From: Thermoplasmata archaeon
Lineage (GTDB): Archaea; Thermoplasmatota; Thermoplasmata; Methanomassiliicoccales; Methanomethylophilaceae
NCBI GenBank assembly: GCA_015063285.1
Contig: SUST01000004.1
Coordinates: 62,001-126,000, forward strand
Direction of reading: 5' to 3'
DNA length: 64,000 nt
The first letter of the stretch is position 1; every line of letters begins with the position of its first letter. The notes beneath the pieces were generated by a model, which saw nothing but the letters and a program-made list of their open reading frames with translations, made no database searches and was not told where the DNA came from. The position numbers and the translations under genes are program-made. Shown one piece after another: positions 52,422 to 59,778 of the stretch.

Positions 52422-52790
52422 TCAGACATATTCCGTCTTTATCCGCTTTCCGTTCTTTACCCGGCCATAGAACATCTGCACCATCTCGCAGTCATCTGCC
52501 GTGAGGTCGCCCAATTTGTAGTTGAATCTCGGACGAGACACGCTGAATGTCCTGTCGGTACGCACGGTCGACGTCTTGTCCAGCATCACCTCGTACGGGT
52601 CCACAAGTTTGATGTCGGTCTCGGGATGGTGGCCATGAGAGGTCACCATGAATACGATGAATGATTCGCCCTTCTTATCCAAAACGATAACTGGACGGTT
52701 CTTCGCTCCCGACGAGCCGTCAAAATCCACCTTGGCATTCCACACTTCCATCGGCCTAGGTGTCGATGTGTCCGCCTTGAATTTCATCAT
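52422..52790 (-). CDS. PemK/MazF-like protein without a visible antitoxin
   Basis: 122 residues with the order of a PemK/MazF fold: 'RPMEVWNAKVDFDGSSGAKNRPVIVLDKKG', 'SFIVFMVTSHGH', 'STVRTDRTFSVSR' and 'YKLGDLTADD'. PemK/MazF toxins cut RNA. No small antitoxin gene lies upstream; the DGGGP synthase gene ends two bases before it on the same strand. It may be a domesticated RNase-like protein, or not toxic at all. The stop abuts that of the transporter on the other strand. Confidence 0.7.
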   Translation of the reverse strand: MMKFKADTSTPRPMEVWNAKVDFDGSSGAKNRPVIVLDKKGESFIVFMVTSHGHHPETDIKLVDPYEVMLDKTSTVRTDRTFSVSRPRFNYKLGDLTADDCEMVQMFYGRVKNGKRIKTEYV

Positions 52791-52791
52791 A

Positions 52792-53622
52792 TCACGCCAG
52801 GAAGCTGAAGTAGATGGCGCTTAGGATGAATGCGAGCAGTCCGAAGAGCATACCGATCTTCGCTTTCTTCTCTGCCGCATGAGGGTCCTTGAATACGATG
52901 TATGCACAGTAGAAGAATGCTACATCTGCCAGGATCACAGAGTAGTAGAGATAGTTCTCCGGATGGAGATAGATCGGATACCAGCTGAGGATAGGGCCCG
53001 CAATGTAGAAGATCGAAGCGACGATGGATGCATTCTTCACACCGATCGCCATGGGAAGCGTCCTTCTGCCTATATCCGAATCCATATCCTCGATATCCTT
53101 CGAGATCTCCCTTCCTACTGTCACGAGTGCCGCCATACCGCCGACGGCGATGTTGGCCGTCCAGTCGCCCACAAGAGCTCCTGCCAGAAGGAAGACCATA
53201 CCGGTCATCAGGGCTATCGTTATGTTTCCGATGAATCCGCGCTTCTTGGTCAGCAGTTCATATGAGAACATCAGGATGACTGCGATGATGACTATCGCGA
53301 TGCAGGAAACATCCATTGTGATAAGGGACAGCAGCGCCGAAAGCACCAGCATGAAGATCCCTATGTTTCTGGCCTGTATCGCGGTCAGTTCCCCTGAAGG
53401 TACAGGCCTGTCAGGATGTGCCGTTCTGTCGATCTCGACATCGATGTAATCGTTCAGGGAATTGCCTCCGGCGATGAACGCGAATACCACGAAGAAACCG
53501 ACTATGAGGTTCTGCCAATAGTCGATCATAGCGGTACCGGTAGCCATGAATGCAGCGATCAGAATGGCAAAGGAGCCGATAAGGACATTGCCCATCCTGA
53601 ACAGCCGGAGGTACTTGTTCAT
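52792..53622 (-). CDS. Digeranylgeranylglyceryl phosphate synthase (UbiA family)
   Basis: 276 residues, about eight membrane helices. It adds the second geranylgeranyl chain to the archaeal glycerol phosphate lipid. Asp motifs: 'GGNSLNDYIDVEIDRTAHPDRP' region and 'DIEDMDSDIGRRTLP', in the DGGGPS form with 'RPVPSG'. The frame is open to 53769, but the ATG at 53622 with 'ggag' upstream gives the family-like start 'MNKYLRLFRMGNVLIG'. Divergent from a polyprenol-kinase-like gene. Confidence 0.88.
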   Translation of the reverse strand: MNKYLRLFRMGNVLIGSFAILIAAFMATGTAMIDYWQNLIVGFFVVFAFIAGGNSLNDYIDVEIDRTAHPDRPVPSGELTAIQARNIGIFMLVLSALLSLITMDVSCIAIVIIAVILMFSYELLTKKRGFIGNITIALMTGMVFLLAGALVGDWTANIAVGGMAALVTVGREISKDIEDMDSDIGRRTLPMAIGVKNASIVASIFYIAGPILSWYPIYLHPENYLYYSVILADVAFFYCAYIVFKDPHAAEKKAKIGMLFGLLAFILSAIYFSFLA

Positions 53623-53734
53623 GCATCTCCATCGCAGAAGTGATATAATTCCATTTGTCGGGAACAGGTCGCTCATGTCGAACATATCTTTATCTCTAAC
53701 TTGAGTATATCTAAGAGTATCAGGTGTGTGGCAC

Positions 53735-54463
53735 ATGGGGATGGAAGACATATTCCAGATGACGACCAACGACGTTATTGCCCTGGTGCTGGTCTACGCC
53801 CTGATCATCGTGGTTCTCGCCGTCGCACTCATAACACAGAAGAAGACCGGCGACAAGTATGACATCCGCAAGATAATCCACATCGGCATTGGAAACTTCG
53901 TATTCATATGGTGGATGTTCGAGAACGCTTGGGTTATGGAAGCTTTTTTCGCGATACCGTTCGCCATAATTCTGTTCCTGGCGATGCTGAAGGATAACGT
54001 TATCGCGAAATCGACTTTAGGGGACATCTCAAAGAACAAGGGGCATAAGCAGGGCCTCTTCCTGTATGTGGTCAGCATCGTTATCTTGGTCGCCCTCTGT
54101 TTCAACGAGCACTGGACTGCCGCTTCCATAGGTATTGTCGCAATGACCTGGGGAGACGGTTTCGGAAGCATCATCGGTAAGAGGTTCGGTAAGCATCACA
54201 TAATCAAAGGAAAATCCGTCGAAGGTACTTTGGGTGTGTTCGCAGCCACCGTGATTGTGTCTCTCATCCTGGTGGTGTTCCTGGGATCGGTCACCCTTCC
54301 AGATCCAACTGGGATCAAACTCACTGCCAGTATACCTATTTGGGCGTGCTGTGTGATAGCCGGTGCGACAGTCTCTGTCACGGAGATGGTAACGCCCGGA
54401 TGGATTGACAATATAGTGAACTGTATGGCCGTCACAGGCGTCATGATTCTCCTGGGGCTCTGA
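53735..54463 (+). CDS. Dolichol/phytol kinase-like CTP-transferase family protein
   Basis: 242 residues, about seven membrane helices. The family's conserved blocks are 'KIIHIGIGNFVF', 'STLGDISKNKGHKQG', 'AMTWGDGFGSIIGKRFGK' and 'KGKSVEGTLGVF', as in Sec59/VTE5-type prenol kinases. Likely phosphorylates a prenyl alcohol with CTP. The ATG at 53735 follows 'aggtg'. It leads an operon with a nucleotide-kinase-like and a PAP2-like gene, which fits prenyl phosphate metabolism. Confidence 0.82.
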   Translation: MGMEDIFQMTTNDVIALVLVYALIIVVLAVALITQKKTGDKYDIRKIIHIGIGNFVFIWWMFENAWVMEAFFAIPFAIILFLAMLKDNVIAKSTLGDISKNKGHKQGLFLYVVSIVILVALCFNEHWTAASIGIVAMTWGDGFGSIIGKRFGKHHIIKGKSVEGTLGVFAATVIVSLILVVFLGSVTLPDPTGIKLTASIPIWACCVIAGATVSVTEMVTPGWIDNIVNCMAVTGVMILLGL

Positions 54464-54467
54464 TCCG

Positions 54468-55055
54468 ATGACCTGGTATGCTGTTGACGGAATGGATGGT
54501 TCGGGGAAGACAACCTCATCCGATTTCATCCGCGAACAGCTGATATCAGAGGGAAGGAAGGTCTTGGAGATCACGCACCCCAATTCGGAGACGTCCTTCG
54601 GCAGGACTGCAGCGAAGTACCTATTGAAGGAAGGCAAAGGCGCAGTGATGATCTCCACGCTCTACTACATCCTTGATGTGCTCCATTCCCTGAGGATCAA
54701 AAGGAAGCACGGCAAGGAGTATGACGACATCATCTTCGTAAGGTACAGTCTGGCAGCGGCATATATGCCTGAGAAGCTGTGCAAGCCCATTTACAAGCTT
54801 ATCGAGTTCGTACTTCCGGTCCCCGACGTCAAGATCTACGTCGATGTGGAACCCAAGATCGCATTGGATAGGATTCTGGCAAGAGGAGAGGCTCTCGAGA
54901 CCTTCGAGACCGAGGAGAGTCTGGAGAAGACCCGCCGCAGGATGAAGCTCATAACGGACTCATGGATAACTATAGACAATTCGGGCACCCCTGAGGAGAC
55001 GCATGAACAGACCAGGAAGATCCTTGAAAAGGTGAGGAGCGAGTCCGATGCATGA
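54468..55055 (+). CDS. Thymidylate kinase-family protein
   Basis: 195 residues. P-loop 'VDGMDGSGKTTSSDF', 'HPNSETSFGRTAAKYL', 'YDDIIFVRYSLAAAYMP' (Arg/Tyr motif) and 'PDVKIYVDVEPKIALDRI'. It departs from typical Tmk: the DRY motif reads 'VRYS'. Lying between a prenol kinase-like and a PAP2-like gene, it could phosphorylate a prenyl phosphate instead of dTMP. The TGA overlaps the next ATG by eight bases. Confidence 0.75.
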   Translation: MTWYAVDGMDGSGKTTSSDFIREQLISEGRKVLEITHPNSETSFGRTAAKYLLKEGKGAVMISTLYYILDVLHSLRIKRKHGKEYDDIIFVRYSLAAAYMPEKLCKPIYKLIEFVLPVPDVKIYVDVEPKIALDRILARGEALETFETEESLEKTRRRMKLITDSWITIDNSGTPEETHEQTRKILEKVRSESDA

Positions 55056-55671
55056 TCCCACCAGTAAGTTCAGCGGTACGATATCGCCCAAGACTGAGAA
55101 GGTCGCAAAACTCCTCTCGTTGATCGGTCAGCCCCCATTTCTCTCCATTATACCTTTCGTAGCAATATGCATCGCATTCTCGGACGAGCTGACCAGTGGA
55201 ATAGCTTGTTCTGTTGCTGCTGTATTCGCGGCAGTGGTACTCCCCATCGTCAACATCGTGTTTTTCTCAAAGAAGTATAACAATTCAGATAAACTCGACG
55301 TGGAGAAGAAAGAGGACAGGTTGTTCCCGCTAATTGCAGGCGTAATCGGATATGCCGTAGGGGTGGTCCTCCTGTACTTCCTGGAGGCGCCTTGGCTGGC
55401 CACAGTTTTGATGATCTGCTATGCGGTAGTGACATTCGCTATCCTTCTTATCACGCCTTTTTGGAAGATCAGTATCCATTCATGCGGTGTTATCGGCCCT
55501 ACTATGGGGCTGGCAGTGGCATTCTGGCCTTTCGGAATCCTCTATATTCTGCTGCTGCCCCCGATAGCTTGGAGCCGTTATGTTTTGAAGAAGCACACTC
55601 CTCTCCAGTTGGCGATGGGTGCGGTCGTGGGTTTCATCCTAACCGCATTGATATTTTGGATTTTCCTTTGA
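55048..55671 (+). CDS. PAP2-like membrane phosphatase
   Basis: 207 residues, about six membrane helices. The PAP2 active site appears as 'ISIHSCGVIGPTMG' (Ser-x-His type motif) and 'WSRYVLKKHTPLQLAMGAVVG' (Arg...His motif in 'R....KKHT..Q...G'). Such enzymes remove phosphate from prenyl or lipid diphosphates. The first PAP2 motif (K....RP) is weak, so activity is less certain. Overlaps the kinase gene by eight bases. Confidence 0.75.
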   Translation: MHDPTSKFSGTISPKTEKVAKLLSLIGQPPFLSIIPFVAICIAFSDELTSGIACSVAAVFAAVVLPIVNIVFFSKKYNNSDKLDVEKKEDRLFPLIAGVIGYAVGVVLLYFLEAPWLATVLMICYAVVTFAILLITPFWKISIHSCGVIGPTMGLAVAFWPFGILYILLLPPIAWSRYVLKKHTPLQLAMGAVVGFILTALIFWIFL

Positions 55672-55704
55672 TGAACAGGAACGGCTTGCGATCGTGCCGA
55701 CGAC

Positions 55705-57105
55705 TCAAATGCTCGGTATGATGCCGTAAGTCAGGTAGAAGTATCCAAGGAAGATCAGTCCGAGTATCCAAATGATCAGCGGGACCTCCTTATACCTCTT
55801 GGTCACTAGCATTCCGAGAAGGTATGCTAAGAGACCGAATGCGATACCGTCAGTTATGGATCCAGAGAGAGCCATCATGAACATTGTCAAGAACGCTGTG
55901 GCGATGTTCACAGGTTCGGTCCATTCGATATCTTTGACAGAGGTTATCATCATCAATCCAACGAGGACCAGCGCACCGACGGTACAGGCCGAGGTGATTA
56001 TCGAGAATAACGGTACGAAGAATAGCGCTACGAAGAACAGAATTCCAACGGTCACCGCCATCAGTCCTGTCCTCGCACCTGAAGCGATACCAGTGCTCGA
56101 CTCTATGAACGAGGTTGTGGTCGTGGTTCCTGCTATAGCACCGAAGATGGAGCCCACTGCATCGGTCTGAAGTGCCTTCTCGTTACCTTCTATGTTCCCG
56201 TCCTCATCAATGATCCCTGCTACCTGGCCTATTCCCAGAAGGGTTCCGGCGGTATCGAACATATCGACTATCAGCAGAGCTACGACCGATGCTAAGAAAG
56301 CAGGGATAAGTGACGAATCGAACATGGTGAATTCGGTGAACATGGCTCCGAACAGACCGAAATCAGGCATGGAAATGAGTTCAGTGACGGCTGCGGTACC
56401 TACTCCGGGAATCAGACTTGTACCATCAATCGTCGTGTCCCAACCGAAAAGCTGTCCTCCCATGAAACCGAATGCGACAGAGAACACTACTCCGACCAGG
56501 ACGGCGTACCAGAGCTTCTTATACCACAGGATTAAGGTGATTATTATGCACATGATGGAGAGATTCACACCAGGTGATGCAATGTCTCCCAGCTGAAGGG
56601 CCGACCCCTCTCCATGTATGATGATTCCTGAGTTGTAGAGCCCCACCAGGACTATGAAGAATCCGATACCCGCGGTGATGGCCAGTCTTACGATGGCAGG
56701 TATGCTGGAAAGCAGTTTTTTCCTGACTCCGGAGACAGTGAGAACAAGGAATATTATTCCGGATATCAGAACCACCAACAATGCTTGGTAGTATGTGAAG
56801 CCCATCGCGATCACGATGGTGTATGCGATGAATGCGTTGATACCCATTCCTGGAGCCAATGCTACGGGGAATCTTGCATAGATTCCCATCAGGATGCATG
56901 ACACAAAAGCTGCCAGTCCTGTGGCGGTGACTAACTGTCCGAACAGTTCGGGCCCGGCCGCCTCCTGTAGGATTAATGGGTTGACGGCCATTATGTAGAA
57001 CATTGCAAGGAAGGTTATCAGACCGCCTCTCACTTCTGTTCCGATCGTTGATCCTCTTTCGGTGATGTGGAAAAAATGATCGATGCGCTCCGATACTCCA
57101 GACAT
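55705..57105 (-). CDS. AzgA/NCS2-type purine permease
   Basis: 466 residues, about 13-14 membrane helices. AzgA marks: 'TEVRGGLITFLAMFYIMAVNP', 'ALAPGMGINAFIAYT', 'DMFDTAGTLLGIGQVAG' and 'TTTTTSFIESSTGIASGARTGL'. Imports adenine, hypoxanthine or guanine with protons. TTG 57117 is in frame upstream, but a TATA block at about 57126-57133 puts the transcript start near ATG 57105. Confidence 0.92.
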   Translation of the reverse strand: MSGVSERIDHFFHITERGSTIGTEVRGGLITFLAMFYIMAVNPLILQEAAGPELFGQLVTATGLAAFVSCILMGIYARFPVALAPGMGINAFIAYTIVIAMGFTYYQALLVVLISGIIFLVLTVSGVRKKLLSSIPAIVRLAITAGIGFFIVLVGLYNSGIIIHGEGSALQLGDIASPGVNLSIMCIIITLILWYKKLWYAVLVGVVFSVAFGFMGGQLFGWDTTIDGTSLIPGVGTAAVTELISMPDFGLFGAMFTEFTMFDSSLIPAFLASVVALLIVDMFDTAGTLLGIGQVAGIIDEDGNIEGNEKALQTDAVGSIFGAIAGTTTTTSFIESSTGIASGARTGLMAVTVGILFFVALFFVPLFSIITSACTVGALVLVGLMMITSVKDIEWTEPVNIATAFLTMFMMALSGSITDGIAFGLLAYLLGMLVTKRYKEVPLIIWILGLIFLGYFYLTYGIIPSI

Positions 57106-57300
57106 GTAGTTGGACAACGTTTTCTGAGTATATAATGGACTTTCGTAATACCAGAATATGATGTACAGTATCTGCCCTAATGATTATGTATTAACATTTA
57201 GAAGTCAATAATCCTGTACTCTTTTGTCCATCACATGCCATAAAATGTCATATAATGCATAAGGACGAACATTGTTATATTCACAACATCTTACACTTTC

Positions 57301-57798
57301 ATGGACCAGCTCACAGCTATGCTCAAAAGATATCCTTCGCAGCGCAAGGTGGCAAGGAAGCTTCTCGAATACGGGATAAGGGTTGAGAACGGTGTTGCTT
57401 ACTGTGGGGACATAGAGCAGACGGATGCGGGAATCGCGCGTGCGTGCGAGGTCGACAGAAGGGTCGTCAGGACCACTTTGGAGCACATCTCTGCCACTCC
57501 GGAGCTGGACAGCATATTCTCAAAACTAAGGCCGATGCTTTCTATGGTCGATATGGCGGATGCGATCAACTGTTCGGCTGTCGTCATCATCCCGACTGAT
57601 GCAAGGGTGCCCGGCATTATCGCCGATGTCACTACCGTCCTTTACAATTCAGGCATCACGCTCAGACAGGCCATGGTAAGCGATGACGGCGAGAGGGACA
57701 GGTCCACCCTTCAGATCGTTGTCGACGGTAAGCTGCAGGAGAATGTGATCATGCTCCTCAAGAACTGCCGTGGTGTCGCCAGCGTCCTTATAAAGTGA
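57301..57798 (+). CDS. HTH-ACT regulator of amino-acid metabolism type
   Basis: 165 residues. N-terminal helical, HTH-like part ('SQRKVARKLLEYGIRV', 'TDAGIARACEVDRRVVRTTLEHI') and C-terminal ACT domain ('AVVIIPTDARVPGIIADVTTVLYNSGITLRQAMV', 'STLQIVVDGKLQENVIMLL'). It matches the archaeal 'predicted regulator of amino acid metabolism' layout. Leaderless: 'gttatatt' stands about 25 bases before the ATG. Confidence 0.85.
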   Translation: MDQLTAMLKRYPSQRKVARKLLEYGIRVENGVAYCGDIEQTDAGIARACEVDRRVVRTTLEHISATPELDSIFSKLRPMLSMVDMADAINCSAVVIIPTDARVPGIIADVTTVLYNSGITLRQAMVSDDGERDRSTLQIVVDGKLQENVIMLLKNCRGVASVLIK

Positions 57799-57848
57799 AA
57801 TCCCAAACTTTAAGGCGATTAAAGCAATCGCGAACATAGGTAGTTAAA

Positions 57849-57986
57849 ATGCCTATGTCAAAAAAGCAGCTGGAGAAGAAACAGCAGGCAAAGAAAGCTG
57901 AATTGGCGGAATTGGAAAAACAGGCCGCTGCCGGAGACGGTGAGGCCAAGAAGAAGATCGCCAAGCTCAAGAAGAAGATGAAATGA
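57849..57986 (+). CDS. Small basic coiled-coil-like protein, 45 residues
   Basis: A short frame of 45 codons that begins 'MPMSKKQLEKKQQAKKAELAE' minus the last residue and ends 'KKKIAKLKKKMK'. Fifteen or so residues are Lys; the rest are mainly Ala, Glu, Leu and Gln, so a charged helix is predicted. The codon pattern is like that of its neighbours, it has a TATA-like 'actttaag' about 35 bases upstream, and no other gene claims the gap. It could be a nucleic-acid- or ribosome-associated peptide. Confidence 0.6.
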   Translation: MPMSKKQLEKKQQAKKAELAELEKQAAAGDGEAKKKIAKLKKKMK

Positions 57987-58041
57987 CCTTTTATCCTGGC
58001 CAGTCATTTTAAACCTTTTCAGCTATTTTTGAAACGATACT

Positions 58042-58443
58042 ATGGTAAATGCATGTCCACCACAATCGGATCCCCGTCCGAACGTAGCCAATTTCATATC
58101 AAACGAGGAGACGAAGGCATTGGCTGGTCTGACTGTCGAAGGTCTGGACTCGCTGGTGCAAGTGGTCTACGATGAGCTTGTCAGGCAGGACCCCGAATCC
58201 AATACAGTTAAGGTCGATCGCGATCTTCTGTCTGATGAGGACATAACCTTCGCCAAGGACCTTGGAAGATTCATCGACAATAAGCTGTCCGAAGGAAAGA
58301 GACTCAATCTGATCATTTGCGGAGACATACCTGTCATTGGCTGGAATCTTCAGCTGGAGAAATACAGAGGCCAGAATATCAGAGCATATTACGTAGCCCT
58401 GGCCTGCAGACAGGTCCCCCTATGTACGAAGATAGAGTTGTGA
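58042..58443 (+). CDS. Hypothetical 133-residue protein
   Basis: No family recognised. Starts 'MVNACPPQSDPRPNVANFISN', helix 'ETKALAGLTVEGLDSLVQVVYDELV', and an alpha/beta end ('LNLIICGDIPVIGWNLQLEKYRG', 'AYYVALACRQVPLC'). Four cysteines. No membrane segment. The 3' end abuts the convergent gene at 58444. A TATA-like 'tcattttaaacc' about 30 bases upstream suggests a leaderless start. Confidence 0.65.
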   Translation: MVNACPPQSDPRPNVANFISNEETKALAGLTVEGLDSLVQVVYDELVRQDPESNTVKVDRDLLSDEDITFAKDLGRFIDNKLSEGKRLNLIICGDIPVIGWNLQLEKYRGQNIRAYYVALACRQVPLCTKIEL

Positions 58444-58782
58444 TCAGGCCTCTGAGTCATCATCGATGAATTTGATGCTGACATCACGTTTCAGGCCCAG
58501 ATCTCCTGCTACTTCTATGGCCTTGACCATTGCAGACGGTACGGGGCATGCCGTATGAGGGATCGGGGTTTCCTGGGCGAGTTTGTAGACTTCGGATTTA
58601 TAGAATTCAGCCTCAACTTCGGAGTAAGGGCTGAATGATTCCATTTTCCAAGTCATCCTCAGGATGTTGGGGCAGTCGCTCTTTATGTCAAGCTCAACCA
58701 TCCCCATTTCGTTCGCCCTAGCGGTTATGATGGTCTTCATCTTACAAACGCCGGCATCAACACAGAGCTTACAGTCAGGCAT
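58444..58782 (-). CDS. Cysteine-containing hypothetical protein
   Basis: 112 residues starting 'MPDCKLCVDAGVCKMKTIITARANEMG'. The N-terminal Cys cluster (C-x2-C-x5-C) and 'KSDCPNILRMTW' and 'TACPVPSAMVKAIEVAGDLGL' suggest metal binding. Similar short proteins are known in methanogens, without a known role. The frame is open nine codons further, but the ATG at 58782 starts right at the Cys cluster. Confidence 0.65.
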   Translation of the reverse strand: MPDCKLCVDAGVCKMKTIITARANEMGMVELDIKSDCPNILRMTWKMESFSPYSEVEAEFYKSEVYKLAQETPIPHTACPVPSAMVKAIEVAGDLGLKRDVSIKFIDDDSEA

Positions 58783-58852
58783 GATATTCGAGGACTGATG
58801 GATATCCAATCATATAAGTGTGTTGTGTAGAGCTCGTCATCTGAAATGGTGT

Positions 58853-58885
58853 AAAAACCATCCATTTTGGCTGAAGATGAATGGT
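58853..58885 (-). terminator. Terminator of the dikinase-lipocalin operon
   Basis: Minus-strand hairpin ACCATTCAT/ATGGATGGT (one mismatch) followed by five T. A second perfect hairpin CCCGGA-GTTCA-TCCGGG stands at 58886-58902, between it and the stop codon. Confidence 0.7.
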
Positions 58886-58908
58886 CCCGGAGTTCATCCG
58901 GGTTGGAT

Positions 58909-59778
58909 TCATTCCTTTTTGACAGGAACGAGGAATTCGGCGATACCGAAACCGACCTTTCCGTTGTAAATCGTCTGAGAGATGGTCTCGATAAGCATCA
59001 TGTCCTTGCTTCCCTGCATGGGGAGCTGTGCACGCTGGAGTATCTTACCTTCGATGTCGTAGGTCCTACCGCTCTTCCCGGTCATCTTCATGATATAGGA
59101 TGCAGGCATGTTTCCGTCGTATCCTATGTCGACGTCGATCTTGACCACAGGATCATTGCAGCTCTTCGTACCGACGAATCCTGCGTCGACATCCCCTATC
59201 TGAGTGGACAGCTTGGTCGCGTTCCATCCGAGGTCGGTTCCGTAGACGGAGTTCAGCCAAAGCCACATTTTGGGGGAGCCCCAGTCGCGCACACCTTCGC
59301 TCTTATCTCTTTCTCCTGTCGCTTCGATTGAGAACTCATCTTCGCCCACCTTGATCTTTCCGGTAACGACTCCGAATTGTTCGAAGTGTTCTGATGCCGT
59401 TTTGGCAGACATCGCGGCTCCGCGTTCATCCACGCAGTCGTGGTAATCCATGAGCGGATTCACCGGAACCCAATCCAGGTCCAGAGAGGACATGGTGGGA
59501 ACGGGCTCCTTTGAAACGTCGAAGAGAGGCCCGCTATAGGTGATCTTCCATTTGCCTTCGCATTCCTTGAATTTCAGTCCCGAGCACTCTGTGTGGCGAT
59601 CATCGCAAGGCTCGGTGTTCCTGATTCCAAATACGCCTTTCTTGCTCATAACGAACAGGAAGACGGATTTCTCGTTCCTGTTGGGTTTGTTCCCTATGCG
59701 CATGAATCCTGTGACGCCCTGTTTGGGGTCGAACAGGTTGAAGTAGTAGCTCTCATTCCAATCCAATTCTGTGCTCAT
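58909..59778 (-). CDS. CrtC/DUF7064-like lipocalin-fold protein
   Basis: 289 residues, soluble, beta-rich. 'NESYYFNLFDPKQGVTGFMRIGNKPN' at the N-terminus and 'GEDEFSIEATGERDKSEGVRDW' later resemble the two-barrel fold of hydroxyneurosporene-synthase (CrtC)-like proteins, in which the first barrel carries the small-molecule site. The assignment is by eye and moderate. Longer readings upstream run inside the dikinase gene in another frame; the ATG at 59778 overlaps the dikinase stop by four bases, so the two are translationally coupled. Confidence 0.72.
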   Translation of the reverse strand: MSTELDWNESYYFNLFDPKQGVTGFMRIGNKPNRNEKSVFLFVMSKKGVFGIRNTEPCDDRHTECSGLKFKECEGKWKITYSGPLFDVSKEPVPTMSSLDLDWVPVNPLMDYHDCVDERGAAMSAKTASEHFEQFGVVTGKIKVGEDEFSIEATGERDKSEGVRDWGSPKMWLWLNSVYGTDLGWNATKLSTQIGDVDAGFVGTKSCNDPVVKIDVDIGYDGNMPASYIMKMTGKSGRTYDIEGKILQRAQLPMQGSKDMMLIETISQTIYNGKVGFGIAEFLVPVKKE

